Shown here: piece by piece, positions 42,157 through 53,897 of the stretch
Layout: every line of letters starts with the position of its first letter
How positions within the stretch are numbered: the first letter of the stretch is position 1
Position numbers and translations under genes: made by a program
Assembly: GCA_016865505.2 (NCBI GenBank)
Contig: AP025252.1
Coordinates: 4,359,835-4,423,834, forward strand
Origin: Bryobacterales bacterium F-183
GTDB taxonomy: Bacteria > Acidobacteriota > Terriglobia > Bryobacterales > Bryobacteraceae
DNA length: 64,000 nt
Direction of reading: 5' to 3'
Notes under the pieces: model-generated
Seen by the model: only the letters and a program-made list of their open reading frames with translations
What the model was told of the DNA's origin: nothing
The model's database searches: none

Positions 42157-42751
42157 GCGCTTTACGTTCACCGAGCGCGCGGTGCATTGGATGACAGCCA
42201 TCAGCTTTGTGTACGCGGGGCTGACGGGGCTGGCGCTGTGGTCGCACAAACTGTACTGGATCGCGTCGGTGTTTGGCGGAGGTCCTGCGACGCGGTTCGC
42301 GCATCCTTGGGCGGGTACGGTGTTTGCTGTCGTGCTGGGACTGATGTTCCGAAGTTGGGTGTCGTCAATGCGGCTGGACGCGCAGGACCAGGTGTGGCTG
42401 CGAAAGTCCTTGCAGTACGCGATGAATGATCATCACGGGGTTCCGGACGCCGGGCGGTTCAACGCCGGGCAGAAGATGCTGTTCTGGACGCAGGCGGTGG
42501 CGGCGCTAGTGCTGTTTGCGAGCGGTTTTGTCTTGTGGAACCCGACGTGGATGCCCCGTGCGGCGAGGCTGATCGCGATACTGGTGCATCCGGCGGCGGC
42601 GTTGGTGTCGATCACCGGGATCATCCTGCACATTTACATGGGCGTGTTCGTGGTACCGAAGGCGCTGCACGCGATGGTACGAGGCGAGGTCACGCCCGGC
42701 TGGGCGCGGGCGCATCATCGGGCTTGGTATGCGGGGTTGAAGGGGAAATAG
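42146..42751 (+). CDS. fdnI: Formate dehydrogenase-N gamma subunit, cytochrome b556
   Basis: 201 residues with four membrane helices: HWMTAISFVYAGLTGLALW (about 14-32), AGTVFAVVLGLMFRSWV (about 56-72), FWTQAVAALVLFASGFVLW (about 112-130) and IAILVHPAAALVSITGIIL (about 142-160). Conserved His residues (H14, H53, H147, H162 by this count) can bind two b-type hemes, passing electrons to quinone in the membrane. It ends the operon; no fdhD, fdhE or selenocysteine genes are in the window. Confidence 0.94.
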   Translation: MKIERFTFTERAVHWMTAISFVYAGLTGLALWSHKLYWIASVFGGGPATRFAHPWAGTVFAVVLGLMFRSWVSSMRLDAQDQVWLRKSLQYAMNDHHGVPDAGRFNAGQKMLFWTQAVAALVLFASGFVLWNPTWMPRAARLIAILVHPAAALVSITGIILHIYMGVFVVPKALHAMVRGEVTPGWARAHHRAWYAGLKGK

Positions 42752-42758
42752 AAAAAAG

Positions 42759-43109
42759 CTAGAAGTTCAAGTCCAAGGCCGCTGCGATCGCTTGCTCGAT
42801 CTCGCGCATGAAAGCGGTTGGAAGAGTCCCCAGTCGCTTGGTGAGCTTGGCACGATCCAGCGTCGTGATTTGATGGCAAATCGCAAAGCTGTCTCGGGTT
42901 AGCCCGGCGAGGTCGGATGGGATCGCGACCACTGTTGGACCCCGACGGCCCTGCGCCTGCGCCGTGGTCAAAGGAATCACGATGATCGAGTTCCAGCCCG
43001 GTGCGAGGTTGAACCCGTCGTCAGAGATAACCACAACCGGACGGACACCGCTTTGCTCCGAACCGGACCTGGGCGCTAACTCCGCCCAATAGACATCGCC
43101 GCGTTTCAT
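42759..43109 (-). CDS. MazF/PemK-type endoribonuclease toxin
   Basis: 116 residues. The fold starts with MKRGDVYWAELAPRSGSEQSG, followed by RPVVVISDDGFN and the conserved IVIPLTT and DSFAICHQITTLD segments. It cuts mRNA at short sequences when not bound by its antitoxin. Its ATG overlaps the end of the antitoxin gene by four bases. It faces fdnI tail to tail with only seven bases between the stops, so the toxin operon is likely bounded by its own signals. Confidence 0.92.
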   Translation of the reverse strand: MKRGDVYWAELAPRSGSEQSGVRPVVVISDDGFNLAPGWNSIIVIPLTTAQAQGRRGPTVVAIPSDLAGLTRDSFAICHQITTLDRAKLTKRLGTLPTAFMREIEQAIAAALDLNF

Positions 43110-43363
43110 TCAGCGGGTACGGTGGAGTGTCTCAGGTGCTCAGCGGTCGCTGCTTCGAGGTCGCGATCCAGGTCAAATGAAGTACCGGCCATCTCGCGGG
43201 CGTAATCGGCAATGGCCTTCTTGCGCGACTCTCGCTTCTGAGCATGGAGCCAAGTATCTACAGCCTCGCGGACCACATCGGCAGCCGGAACGTTCGTTGC
43301 CGTCGCAACGGCGCGGATCTCGGCGTAAAGATCCTCCGGCAGCGGGACGTTCACGTTCTTCAT
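43106..43363 (-). CDS. Ribbon-helix-helix antitoxin of the MazF pair
   Basis: 85 residues from ATG 43363 (MKNVNVPLPEDLYAEIRAVA); an upstream in-frame start is less likely. The N-terminal VNVPLPEDLYAEIRAVATAT segment followed by PAADVVREAVDTWL is a ribbon-helix-helix DNA-binding fold. The charged C-terminus is the usual toxin-binding tail. Translation is coupled to the toxin gene. It is divergent from the processing protease. Confidence 0.85.
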   Translation of the reverse strand: MKNVNVPLPEDLYAEIRAVATATNVPAADVVREAVDTWLHAQKRESRKKAIADYAREMAGTSFDLDRDLEAATAEHLRHSTVPAE

Positions 43364-43494
43364 GCCTACAGTATGCCACCTTGAGGCAAAAGCCGTTTCA
43401 GGATTGTGAATTGCTCGCACCCTTTCCACAGTTCGGCGCGTCTGTTAGGTGTAGACTGTAAGCAGGCGGGAGTGTCCCCGCCGGCAGGAGGGCG

Positions 43495-45120
43495 GTGTTC
43501 CATACTATGGCTTCTCGCTGGAGATCGTACGTCGGGGTTCTTGGAACCATCTTATTTTGCTCGCTGATCGGCGGAGTGTTTGGTCCTGCGACCGAAATCG
43601 CCAACGCAGCTACCGCGTCGGAGGATGAAGTCTCCTCTACGCTCAAAACCTTTTCGAAGGTCTATAGTGCGCTGGAAGAAAATGCCGCCGACAAGGTGAA
43701 TCCCGATAAGGCGATTTACAACGGCGCCATCCCGGGGATGCTGCGGACCCTTGATCCGCACTCCAACTTCTTTGATCCCCGTACCTTTCAGCTGTTGAAA
43801 GAAGACCAGCGCGGTCATTATTATGGCGTTGGCATGTCGGTTGGTCCTAAGAACAACCGGACCCAGGTGCTCGAACCGTTTACCGGTTCGCCCGCCTACA
43901 AGGCCGGTATCCGCCGCGGCGACATCATCGCCGAGGTCAACGACAAGAAGACCGACGGTCTCACCACCAGCGAAGTTGCGGACCTTTTGAAGGGACCTCG
44001 CGGCACCCCCGTACAGTTGAAGATCGAACGCCAGGGCGTCGATCATCCGCTGCCGTTCAACCTCATCCGCGATGAAATTTCGCGCAAGAGCGTCGGTGAC
44101 GGTTTCTGGCTCAAGCCCGGCATCGCGTACCTCGACATCAACAGCTTTAACGAAAACACCAGCCATGAGATGGAAGACGAGCTGAAGAAGCTTGGCGAAC
44201 AGAACATCAAGGGTCTGGTTCTCGACCTGCGCGGCAACCCCGGTGGCCTTTTGAACGAAGGCGTCGAGGTGGCGGGCCACTTCCTCAAGAAGGGTGAAGT
44301 GGTGGTGAAGCATCGTGGCCGTTCCACTCCGGAGCGTCCTTACCAGGCGCGTCGCGGCGGTGGCATGGGCAAGGATTACCCGGTCGTTGTGGTGGTGGAC
44401 CGTTCCTCCGCTTCGGCCGCTGAAATCGTAGCCGGTGCGCTGCAGGATCATGACCGTGGCTGGGTGCTTGGCGAAAACACCTTCGGCAAAGGCTTGGTGC
44501 AGACTGTGTTCCCGATGAGCGAGAACACCGGTCTCGCGCTCACCACAGCGCATTACTATACGCCGTCCGGCCGCCTGATCCAGCGCGATTACTCGAACAT
44601 CAGCTTTGTCGAGTACTACTATCACAAGAACCTCGAGACCAAGAACTCGGCGGACGTCAAGATGACCGATAGCGGCCGTACGGTGTACGGTGGCGGCGGT
44701 ATCTCGCCGGACGAGAAGTTCGCGCCTCCTAAGTACGACAAGTTCCAGATCGAACTGCTGCGCAAGGCTGTGTTCTTCAACTTTGCGCCCAAGTTCTTCG
44801 CCAAGCGCGGGAACGACGGCAAGCTGCCGCAGGGCTGGTCTCCGGACAACGAAACGATGAACGAACTGCACAAGTTCGCGCTCGAAAACAAGGCTGAGTT
44901 CACAGAAGCCGAGTGGGCCGAACACAACGACTGGATCAAGCAGGCGCTGCGCCAGGAACTGTACATCACCGCGTTTAGCAAGGAAGCCTCGGACCGCGTG
45001 GGCATCGAGAATGACCCGACCGTACTCAAGGCTGTGGACGCGATCCCCAAGGCGAAGCAGTTGCTCGAATCCGCCAAAAAGATGATCGTGCAGCGGACCG
45101 AGCCTGTCACCGGGCGCTAG
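43495..45120 (+). CDS. Carboxy-terminal processing protease, S41 family
   Basis: 541 residues from GTG 43495; ATG 43507 (MASRWRSYVGVLG) is an alternative. A signal peptide/anchor (about 10-35) is followed by a PDZ domain (about 115-200: GSPAYKAGIRRGDIIAEVNDKK) and the S41 peptidase: GIAYLDINSFNE, LDLRGNPGGLL, then RSSASAAEIVAGALQD with the nucleophile Ser and GENTFGKGLVQT with the Lys. It processes or degrades periplasmic proteins at their C-termini. The C-terminal 130 residues form a helical extension. GGCGGG/CCCGCC (43465-43482) makes a small hairpin just before the ribosome-binding site. Confidence 0.92.
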   Translation: MFHTMASRWRSYVGVLGTILFCSLIGGVFGPATEIANAATASEDEVSSTLKTFSKVYSALEENAADKVNPDKAIYNGAIPGMLRTLDPHSNFFDPRTFQLLKEDQRGHYYGVGMSVGPKNNRTQVLEPFTGSPAYKAGIRRGDIIAEVNDKKTDGLTTSEVADLLKGPRGTPVQLKIERQGVDHPLPFNLIRDEISRKSVGDGFWLKPGIAYLDINSFNENTSHEMEDELKKLGEQNIKGLVLDLRGNPGGLLNEGVEVAGHFLKKGEVVVKHRGRSTPERPYQARRGGGMGKDYPVVVVVDRSSASAAEIVAGALQDHDRGWVLGENTFGKGLVQTVFPMSENTGLALTTAHYYTPSGRLIQRDYSNISFVEYYYHKNLETKNSADVKMTDSGRTVYGGGGISPDEKFAPPKYDKFQIELLRKAVFFNFAPKFFAKRGNDGKLPQGWSPDNETMNELHKFALENKAEFTEAEWAEHNDWIKQALRQELYITAFSKEASDRVGIENDPTVLKAVDAIPKAKQLLESAKKMIVQRTEPVTGR

Positions 45121-45146
45121 TTCGGAACGGTAGTTTCACAAAAAGG

Positions 45147-45188
45147 GGCCGGGAGCAGCGATGCTTCCGGCCTCTTTGCTTTTTGTTA
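45147..45188 (+). terminator. Intrinsic terminator after the S41 protease gene
   Basis: GGCCGGGAGCA (45147-45157), loop GCGA, and TGCTTCCGGCC (45162-45172) with one G-T pair, then a T-rich run (45173-45188). It ends the protease transcript 20 bases before the deoC start. Confidence 0.85.
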
Positions 45189-45207
45189 ATCTCGGGGTTT
45201 CACCCCC

Positions 45208-45951
45208 ATGCAGCCGAAGCCGTCCTATACGTACTCTGACGTGGCGAAGATGATCGACCATTCGCTACTGAATCCCACCTTGACTGACCGCGATTTGGAA
45301 GAAGGCATTGCGCTGGCCCTGCGTTACGACGTGGCGAGCGTCTGCATTATGCCGCATGCTCTGCGTCGCGCTTCGGACCTTCTGAAAGGGTCCGATGTGC
45401 GGTCCAGCACCACCGTCGGGTTCCCGCATGGCGTGCAAACTACCGCAGTCAAGCTGGCCGACACCGAACAAGCCCTACGCGATGGCGGCCAGGAACTGGA
45501 CATGGTGGTAAACATCAGCAAGGTGCTGTCCGGCGACTGGACCTACGTCGAGCAGGACATGCGCGCCGTGATCGATGCGACTCACGCCGCCGGACAAAAA
45601 GTGAAAGTGATCTTCGAGACCTGCTACCTCAACGACAAGCAGAAGATCATTCTGTGCGAAATCTCCAGCGGGCTCGGCGCTGATTGGGTGAAGACCTCCA
45701 CCGGTTACGGTACGGGCGGCGCGACCATTGAGGATCTGAAGTTGATGCGCGAGCATGCTGCCTGCCACGTGCAGGTGAAGGCGGCAGGCGGCATTCGTGA
45801 CCTGGACGCGCAGCTTGGGGTTCGCGCCATTGGTGTCTCCCGTGTCGGGGCGACGCGCACGGCAGCGATGCTGGACGACGCGCGCCGCCGCTTGGGTCTG
45901 GAACCGATCGCTTCCCCAACCGCTGCCTCTGCATCGCCGGAGGGTTACTAA
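45208..45951 (+). CDS. deoC: Deoxyribose-phosphate aldolase
   Basis: 247 residues. It cleaves 2-deoxyribose-5-phosphate to acetaldehyde and glyceraldehyde-3-phosphate. The TIM barrel shows the usual DHSLLNPTLTDRDLEEG start, VGFPHGVQTTAVKLAD, ELDMVVNISKVLSGDW, KVIFETCYLNDKQK and the Schiff-base lysine in GADWVKTSTGYGTGGAT (about residue 168). No other deo genes are near. It ends 3 bases before the lipase-like gene. Confidence 0.96.
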   Translation: MQPKPSYTYSDVAKMIDHSLLNPTLTDRDLEEGIALALRYDVASVCIMPHALRRASDLLKGSDVRSSTTVGFPHGVQTTAVKLADTEQALRDGGQELDMVVNISKVLSGDWTYVEQDMRAVIDATHAAGQKVKVIFETCYLNDKQKIILCEISSGLGADWVKTSTGYGTGGATIEDLKLMREHAACHVQVKAAGGIRDLDAQLGVRAIGVSRVGATRTAAMLDDARRRLGLEPIASPTAASASPEGY

Positions 45952-45954
45952 GCG

Positions 45955-47592
45955 ATGCGGCTCGCGTTGGTACTTTCGCTGGCTCTGCCGCTGCTGGTCC
46001 GCGCGGTGGATTACCCGGAATCTGCGCCCCTGAAGCGGACCGAGCAACCTCCGGTGATTCTGCTCAACGGCTATCAGTTAGGGTGCTCGGCTGTACCTGT
46101 GGCCAGTTCCGACACGTTTGGACAGATGGAGGCGTTGCTCGCAGCCGCCGGGCGCGAGGTCCGGTTCTTTGACAACTGCCGCCTCGGGCGCATTCCGATT
46201 GAAGAGCTTGGCGGGGCCTTGGGACGGTATCTGGCCAGCCTCCGCTACGAAGACGGCGGCGAGGTCGCGCAAGTGGATCTGGTCGGCCACAGCATGGGCG
46301 GTATCATCGCTCGCGCCTATCTTGCCGGACGCCAGGTGGACGGCACGTACGCGCCTCCGGTACCCCATCGCGTACGCAAACTGGTGACCATCGGTACGCC
46401 ACACTTTGGCGCGGACCTGCAGGGGTTCGCCGCACCGGACATTCAGGCTGTCGCCATCTCCGGCGGTACTCGGATGCTGTTCGATCTCGCCACCTGGAAT
46501 CAGGGCGTGGATGACTGGCGCGGTGTCGATGTCCTGGCGATTGCCGGGCGGTCGAGGTCCACGCGACCCACCGATGGTCTGGTGCCGGCTCTGCAGGCCG
46601 CCGGGTATTTTGCGGCTGGGGTGGAGCAGGATCGTACTCGGGTCGTCCCGGGCTGCCATACCACGGGATTTGCCGCGATCCTGCTGGGCTGCCTGCTCGG
46701 CGAGCCTGGAATCGCCAGCATCACCAACGAGAATCATCCCACCTGGCAGTTGTTGAGCCGCTTCCTGAGTAACCAGGAAACCTGGCGCGACCTTTTTAGC
46801 GCCGCTGAGGATTCGGAACTCGCCGCACAGGCAGGACTCTGGCTGTCCTACGCCGACCAGAGCGGCAATCTGGCGCTTGATTCGTCGGCCATCGCCTACT
46901 TTGGCGACTCCGCGTTAGGGCAACTCCCGGGGTCCGGCGTGTTGACGTTGCCGAGAGTTCCTCTTGCCGAGGAGGCCGAGCTCTCGGTGAGCTGGAACGG
47001 GCAGCCGCAAACCACTTTCCGTACCCCGCTGAGCCGGGGCATCCGGGCACTGCGTGTCAAAGATGGCGTATCCATACGCAGCGTCGCGATGGAAGGCGTG
47101 GACAGAGGTGTGTACACCGGCCGTGCCCGTCTGTTGCTCGGCACCGGACGCATCCGGATTTCGGGTACGGGGTTTGGCACGCAGCCGGAAGTGACGCTCG
47201 ATGGCGTCCGGCTGGAGGCTGCCGTCACCGAGGACGCTGGCGTCATCGTGGCCACCGTACCGCAGCGCGAAAAGCAGGGCATTGGTGTACTGCGTGTGGT
47301 GGCCGAAGGGTCTGAGGATACCGCTCGCGTCATGTTCGGCCCGGTCCCGGCGCGCCTGTCGCGGGACGGCGCATTGCCACTGGGCTGGGACGCTACCAGC
47401 GGCGCACAAGGCTACTGGCTGACCATCGGTACGGAACCCGGCAAGACCGATCTTTTCGAGCAGTGGTTCGACACCGCGCAGCCGGAAGTGAGCTTGCCCT
47501 CCACCTTGCGGTCCGGCGAGGCGTTCGTACGTTTGTGGACGATCGCCGATGGCGAGTGGTACTACCACGACTCCACGGTGGTGCTCCCTTAG
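45955..47592 (+). CDS. Secreted lipase-like alpha/beta hydrolase with TIG-like domain
   Basis: 545 residues with a signal peptide (MRLALVLSLALPLLVRA). The hydrolase part (about 25-260) has an oxyanion-type strand PPVILLNGYQLGC and the nucleophile elbow LVGHSMGGIIARAYLAG (Ser near residue 112); a His in PGCHTTGFAAIL and an Asp upstream could complete the triad. A beta domain with RIRISGTGFGTQPEVTLDG (about 400-450) looks like IPT/TIG, and the end (about 460-545) is another beta sandwich. It probably acts on extracellular lipids or esters; substrate unknown. It follows deoC immediately but has no obvious link to it. Confidence 0.82.
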   Translation: MRLALVLSLALPLLVRAVDYPESAPLKRTEQPPVILLNGYQLGCSAVPVASSDTFGQMEALLAAAGREVRFFDNCRLGRIPIEELGGALGRYLASLRYEDGGEVAQVDLVGHSMGGIIARAYLAGRQVDGTYAPPVPHRVRKLVTIGTPHFGADLQGFAAPDIQAVAISGGTRMLFDLATWNQGVDDWRGVDVLAIAGRSRSTRPTDGLVPALQAAGYFAAGVEQDRTRVVPGCHTTGFAAILLGCLLGEPGIASITNENHPTWQLLSRFLSNQETWRDLFSAAEDSELAAQAGLWLSYADQSGNLALDSSAIAYFGDSALGQLPGSGVLTLPRVPLAEEAELSVSWNGQPQTTFRTPLSRGIRALRVKDGVSIRSVAMEGVDRGVYTGRARLLLGTGRIRISGTGFGTQPEVTLDGVRLEAAVTEDAGVIVATVPQREKQGIGVLRVVAEGSEDTARVMFGPVPARLSRDGALPLGWDATSGAQGYWLTIGTEPGKTDLFEQWFDTAQPEVSLPSTLRSGEAFVRLWTIADGEWYYHDSTVVLP

Positions 47593-47637
47593 GTTTCTTA
47601 AAGACGCTTGCCGTACGGCCGATAAAACTGAGGCGGA

Positions 47638-49962
47638 ATGAATGCGCACCGATATCGTCGCGCGTGGTGGCTCGGACTAGCCCTGGGGCTAGCGGGCGTA
47701 ATCGGCGCGGGATACGCATTCTTCGCGGGCCGGCAAGAACGTGCCTTGCGAATTGGCATTGGCCAATTTCCCCCGTTCTCGACGATCTCGGCCAGCGGTG
47801 AACCCTCGGGGTTCGTGCATGACCTGGTGAACGAGGTCGCTTCACGCACGGGTAAAAAGGTCGTCTGGGTGCCGGTGCTGAAGGGAAGTCCCGACGAGAC
47901 GCTACGGTCGGGTACGGTGGATATTGTCCCGCTGATGGCAATCACCGACGCTCGCGTGGCCGAGTTCGCGATGAGCGGACCTTGGTGGGAAAACAATCTC
48001 GGCCTGGTGAGTGACCGTGCCGACCCGGTGACGACTGTGGCCAGGGCATCGCGCAGCCGGATCGGGGTGATGAACCTGTCCTTCGGCGCGGCGATGGCGG
48101 CGCGCGAGTTTCCCGGCGCGACCATTGTTCCTTTTCAGCGCTTTCCGGACCTGATCGGCGGGCTGTGTTCCCGGGACGCCGATGCGGTGATTCTCGATCA
48201 GCGGACCCTCACGCAGCTTTGGACGGAAGGCATCTCGTCCTGCCAGGGGCGGAAGCTGATGTTCCACTGGTTTCCGCAGTTGAACCTGCACTACGGAGTG
48301 GGAGCGGTGCGCGAGCGCCGCGAGGATGCCAACCTGCTGGAGCACGAAATCATGCGGCTCGCCGCCGACGGTACGATGACTCGCATCGGCGAACGCTGGG
48401 GTGTTTCGGTTCCCAATCAGGCCGCGAGCTTTCAGAGAACGGTACTCGTTCAGCAGAGGAATACGCTGCTCTACTGCGCGGTGCTGCTGGTGACAGGCCT
48501 GCTGGGGGTCGCCGTGTGGCAGAACCGCCGTACCCTGGCGGCGCGGCGAGCGGCAGAGCAGGCCCTCCAGGCCAAAAGCCGCTTTCTGGCAATGATCAGC
48601 CACGAGATCCGGACGCCGCTCAACGGGGTTTTGGGCATGTCGGGCTTATTGCGCGAGACGCCGTTGAACGCCCAGCAGCGGGCGCAAGTGGAAACCATTC
48701 GAAACTCCGGCGAGGTGCTGTTGACGGTGATCAACGACCTGCTGGATTTTTCGCGACTCGAGGCGGGCCGCATGGCGGTGGAGAAGATCTCGTTCTCGCC
48801 GGCCTTGGCCGCCGAAGACGCCACGCTTATGATGGGCGGCCAGGCGCAGGCCAATGGCTTGAGGGTGGTCGTTATCGTCGATCGGAATACGCCGGCGGCC
48901 ATTGAAGGGGACCCCATGCGGACCCGGCAGATTCTGGCCAACCTGATCGCCAATGCCGTGAAGTTCACAAGCAACGGCCGCATTACGGTGCGGGTCGGCC
49001 CGGTGGACGGCGGCGCGCGCGTGCGGTTCTCGATTCAGGATACGGGGACGGGCATCCCAGCGGAGGTCCAGGAGCGGCTGTTTCAGCCGTTCGTCCAGGC
49101 GGATGACTCGATTGCCCGGCGCTTCGGCGGTACGGGCCTGGGCTTGGCGATCTGCAGCCAGTTGACGTCGTTGTTGGGCGGCACGATCGGGGTCCAAAGC
49201 GAACTGGGCAAGGGAAGTACATTCTGGGTGGAGCTGCCCGCCCGCAATACGCAGCAGGGGTCGAACACCTGCACCTACCCGCGGACTCTGGTGGGGTGCC
49301 TGGTGACGGACGCCGAGGTCCGGGAGTGCCTGGAGGAGATCTTCGAGGCGAGTTCCTATGAGCCGATCTGGGTCGAGTGGCCGGAAGGTCCATTCACCGG
49401 GCTGGGAGCAGTGGTGGTAGACCGGTCGAGCTACCCCGAGTTTACGCCTCCACCGGGGTTCCCGCCGTTGGTCGACCTGCCGGCGACGGGGATCATCTCG
49501 CCCCGTACGGTGCTGGACCCGATTACCTCGACGTTCACGACGGTGGATGCCGTTGCGGAGGACGCCCCGCTCGGTCTCAATCTGTTGGTGGCCGAAGATA
49601 ATCTGATTAACCAGCGGGTGATCGGTGCGATGCTCGGTCGCCTCGGTTGCCGGTCGGATTTCGTCGAGAACGGCCTGGATGCCGTGGAGTTGGCCAAAGC
49701 CGGACGCTTCGACGGGGTGCTCATGGACGTGAACATGCCGCTCATGGACGGCATCGAAGCGGCCCGCCTCATCCGTAAGATGTTGCCAGATCTGCCAATT
49801 GTCGCCCTGTCCGCCGCTGCAGAGTTCCACTCCGACGCAGATTCCTGGAGGCAGGCAGGGATGACGGAGTTTCTCACTAAGCCCCTTGATATGAAGGTAC
49901 TGAAGGGAAAGTTGTCGGCGCTGCGAAAGGGAGCTATAGAGGAGGAGCGCAGCCGCACTTGA
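47638..49962 (+). CDS. Hybrid histidine kinase with periplasmic solute-binding sensor
   Basis: 774 residues. A membrane anchor (about 9-30) is followed by a family-3 solute-binding domain (about 36-265: [41 protein letters not shown]) facing the periplasm, a second membrane helix (about 280-300), HisKA with phospho-acceptor His322 ([11 protein letters not shown]), HATPase ([28 protein letters not shown]) and a C-terminal receiver (about 640-765) with Asp697 in [11 protein letters not shown]. All catalytic residues are present, unlike the kinase-like gene at 11341. It probably senses a small solute, perhaps an amino acid. No response regulator gene is adjacent. Confidence 0.92.
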   Translation: MNAHRYRRAWWLGLALGLAGVIGAGYAFFAGRQERALRIGIGQFPPFSTISASGEPSGFVHDLVNEVASRTGKKVVWVPVLKGSPDETLRSGTVDIVPLMAITDARVAEFAMSGPWWENNLGLVSDRADPVTTVARASRSRIGVMNLSFGAAMAAREFPGATIVPFQRFPDLIGGLCSRDADAVILDQRTLTQLWTEGISSCQGRKLMFHWFPQLNLHYGVGAVRERREDANLLEHEIMRLAADGTMTRIGERWGVSVPNQAASFQRTVLVQQRNTLLYCAVLLVTGLLGVAVWQNRRTLAARRAAEQALQAKSRFLAMISHEIRTPLNGVLGMSGLLRETPLNAQQRAQVETIRNSGEVLLTVINDLLDFSRLEAGRMAVEKISFSPALAAEDATLMMGGQAQANGLRVVVIVDRNTPAAIEGDPMRTRQILANLIANAVKFTSNGRITVRVGPVDGGARVRFSIQDTGTGIPAEVQERLFQPFVQADDSIARRFGGTGLGLAICSQLTSLLGGTIGVQSELGKGSTFWVELPARNTQQGSNTCTYPRTLVGCLVTDAEVRECLEEIFEASSYEPIWVEWPEGPFTGLGAVVVDRSSYPEFTPPPGFPPLVDLPATGIISPRTVLDPITSTFTTVDAVAEDAPLGLNLLVAEDNLINQRVIGAMLGRLGCRSDFVENGLDAVELAKAGRFDGVLMDVNMPLMDGIEAARLIRKMLPDLPIVALSAAAEFHSDADSWRQAGMTEFLTKPLDMKVLKGKLSALRKGAIEEERSRT

Positions 49963-49987
49963 CAATCCTCTACTAAGATTTCATACT
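49959..49987 (+). promoter_or_regulatory. Sigma-70-type promoter of dnaK-dnaJ
   Basis: TTGACA (49959-49964), 17 bases, then CATACT (49982-49987), about 90 bases before the dnaK start. It overlaps the last codons of the sensor kinase gene. I looked for a CIRCE inverted repeat and for a sigma-32-type box and saw neither. Confidence 0.5.
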
Positions 49988-50078
49988 GATAATGTATGCA
50001 TGGTGCGCTCGCATGCGGCGTGGCGCTCATGGCGCGGAATTCGTACGTGGGCTATCGAAAGGGATTCCACCAACAACT

Positions 50079-51995
<1,917 letters not shown>

Positions 51996-52011
51996 GTAGC
52001 AGCAAACAGTT

Positions 52012-52043
52012 CCGGGGGCGCTTTTGTGAAAGGGCGTCCCCGG
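52012..52043 (+). promoter_or_regulatory. Intercistronic hairpin between dnaK and dnaJ
   Basis: CCGGGGGCGC (52012-52021) pairs with GCGTCCCCGG (52034-52043), one G-T pair, 12-base loop, no T-run. It may stabilise the 3' end of the dnaK part of the message and lower the amount of dnaJ relative to dnaK. Confidence 0.5.
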
Positions 52044-52086
52044 GGCGATCGTAAGTGCAGTTCCGAGTGCAGGTGCAACAACGACC

Positions 52087-53322
52087 ATGCCGGCCCAACA
52101 ACAAAAAGATCATTACGTCACGCTCGGGTTGGACCGCAATGCTTCCACGGACGACATTCGGAAGGCATACCGAAAGCTCGCCCGAAAGTACCACCCCGAT
52201 TTGAACCCCGGCGACAAGTCCGCCGAGGACAAATTCAAGCAGGTACAGGAAGCCTACGATATTCTGAGCGACCCCAAGAAGAAGCAGATGTTCGACCAGT
52301 TCGGCTTCTACGCCGAGGGCGGCGGTATGCCCGGCGGCGCAGGAGGTCCTGGCGGTGGCGCAGGCATGCCTCCGAACATGAACTTCGGCGGGTTTGACTT
52401 TGGGGAAATGTTCGGCGGTGCGGACTTCCGCGGCGGCAATCCAGGCGGCGGACGAAGGCCCGGTGGCGGCAACGGTGGTAGCGGTGCGGGTTCTTTTCAG
52501 GACATCTTCGGCCGCATGTTCGGCCAACAAGGTCGCGGCGGTGGCCCGGGTGCGCAACACCAGGCACCAGAGAAGGGAAGCGACCTCGAGTACGCGCTGG
52601 CCATCGACTTTTGGCAGGCCATCAAAGGCACGCAGGTTCGCATCAACGTACAGCGCCAGGAACAGTGCGTCACATGCGGCGGATCCGGTGCGTCGGGCGG
52701 CCAGAATGTGGTGTGCGGCGAATGTAACGGGTCCGGCAACGTGAATCAGATGGCGGGGGCGATGCGCTTCAGCCTAACGTGTCCGCGATGCAATGGCACC
52801 GGGCGTCTGCGCAATGTTTGCCCTACCTGCCAGGGCGATGGCCGCACCATCAAGTCCGAGCAAGTTGAGGTGCGCATCCCGGCAGGTGCGCAGGAAGGTT
52901 CGCGTTTACGTGTCGCGGGGAAGGGCAACGCCGGTTCGCACGGTGCGCCGGCGGGCGACCTCTACATCACCGTCCGCTCCCAACCGCATACGTTCTTCAA
53001 GCGCAGCGGTGACGATATCGAAATCACCATACCGGTGCGCATCGATGAGGCGTACCTCGGCGCGAAGATCGAAGTGCCGACCATCGACGGCCGGGCGATT
53101 CTGAAGATCCCGCACGGCACCAAGAACATGCAGAAGTTCCGGCTGCGCGAGAAGGGCGTCTTCAATCAGCGCAAGAACACGCGCGGGGACCAGATCGTAA
53201 CGGTGTCGATCGAGCCACCGAAGATCCAGGACGAGCGCACAAAAGAGTTGCTTCGCGAGCTAGCGAAGCTGCATCCAGAGGATCCGAGATCGGACATCTG
53301 GCCACAGGTCACCAACAACTAG
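52087..53322 (+). CDS. dnaJ: Chaperone DnaJ (Hsp40), class I
   Basis: 411 residues. J domain (about 8-75: [31 protein letters not shown] with the HPD triad), a long Gly/Phe-rich region (about 78-155, with [15 protein letters not shown]), then four zinc-binding CxxCxGxG repeats ([32 protein letters not shown], about 195-260) and two C-terminal substrate-binding beta domains. It delivers substrates to DnaK. The Gly-rich region is longer than in E. coli DnaJ. It follows dnaK by about 90 bases. Confidence 0.97.
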   Translation: MPAQQQKDHYVTLGLDRNASTDDIRKAYRKLARKYHPDLNPGDKSAEDKFKQVQEAYDILSDPKKKQMFDQFGFYAEGGGMPGGAGGPGGGAGMPPNMNFGGFDFGEMFGGADFRGGNPGGGRRPGGGNGGSGAGSFQDIFGRMFGQQGRGGGPGAQHQAPEKGSDLEYALAIDFWQAIKGTQVRINVQRQEQCVTCGGSGASGGQNVVCGECNGSGNVNQMAGAMRFSLTCPRCNGTGRLRNVCPTCQGDGRTIKSEQVEVRIPAGAQEGSRLRVAGKGNAGSHGAPAGDLYITVRSQPHTFFKRSGDDIEITIPVRIDEAYLGAKIEVPTIDGRAILKIPHGTKNMQKFRLREKGVFNQRKNTRGDQIVTVSIEPPKIQDERTKELLRELAKLHPEDPRSDIWPQVTNN

Positions 53323-53332
53323 AATCGAAAGG

Positions 53333-53362
53333 CGGGCAACTCGGGAATGAGTTGCCCGTTTT
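53333..53362 (+). terminator. Intrinsic terminator of dnaK-dnaJ
   Basis: CGGGCAACTC (53333-53342), loop GGGAAT, GAGTTGCCCG (53349-53358), then TTTT. A strong 10-base stem, 11 bases after the dnaJ stop. The ATG at 53347 lies inside its loop, so the next gene starts further on. Confidence 0.9.
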
Positions 53363-53367
53363 GTCTT

Positions 53368-53766
53368 ATGCTCTACTCAGCTTTGCTCTACTTTGCGGCG
53401 GTCTTCGGCGCGGGGTTCGTGCTGGGGCCGATCCGCGTGCTGTATCTGGTCCCTCGGCTCGGCGAGCGCTGGGCCGAGTTGCTGGAGATGCCCGTGATGT
53501 GGACCGTCATTGTGCTAGCGGCTCGCTGGGTGGTACAGCGGCGGCGGCGGAGGCAACGGATGGCGGCAGGTGAGGCGGCCGTCGTCGGTGCAGTCGCATT
53601 TGTGATGTTGCTGGCGGCGGAGTTCGGCTTCGTGCTGTGGCTCAGAGGCATCTCGATCGGCGAGTACCTTGCGACTCGCGATCCGATGTCCGGCGCTGTG
53701 TACTATGCTTCGTTAGTCGGGTTCGCGATGATGCCCTGGTGGTTCGCAAGGCGACGCGAGCGGTAG
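53368..53766 (+). CDS. Small membrane protein, function unknown
   Basis: 132 residues from ATG 53368 (MLYSALLYFAAVFGAG); the ATG at 53347 lies in the terminator loop and is less likely. Four hydrophobic helices are predicted: about 1-20, 35-52, 68-90 and 105-125, with an Arg-rich loop (RRRRRRQR) after the second and a basic C-terminus, so the loop probably faces the cytoplasm. The ending WWFARRRER is basic. No family motif recognised. It stands alone after the chaperone operon. Confidence 0.6.
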   Translation: MLYSALLYFAAVFGAGFVLGPIRVLYLVPRLGERWAELLEMPVMWTVIVLAARWVVQRRRRRQRMAAGEAAVVGAVAFVMLLAAEFGFVLWLRGISIGEYLATRDPMSGAVYYASLVGFAMMPWWFARRRER

Positions 53767-53789
53767 CGGAACGGCGCGACCGGCCCGCC

Positions 53790-53880
53790 CCCCAAAAAAA
53801 ACGGGGACATAGCCGTCTGAGCGAATTTCTGGTGCGCCGCGAAAAAACCGCACCATAGCGGTCTGACCCCGTTTTCAGCC
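53790..53880. repeat. Intergenic element with nested inverted and direct repeats
   Basis: AAAACGGGG (53798-53806) pairs with CCCCGTTTT (53867-53875). Inside are GGTGCG/CGCACC arms (53831-53836, 53849-53854) and two direct copies of CATAGC(C/G)GTCTGA (53808-53820 and 53854-53866). Such a compact, symmetrical layout is typical of short mobile or REP-like intergenic elements. No similar copy was found elsewhere in the window. Confidence 0.6.
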
Positions 53881-53897
53881 CCCGTTTTCTTGCTGCC

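Noticed and set aside
43552..44925. 457-residue minus-strand open frame over the S41 protease gene
   Set aside because: Antisense shadow; the plus-strand protein has complete PDZ and S41 motifs.
49963..50078. CIRCE element or heat-shock sigma promoter before dnaK
   Set aside because: No TTAGCACTC-N9-GAGTGCTAA-like inverted repeat or sigma-32 box is present.
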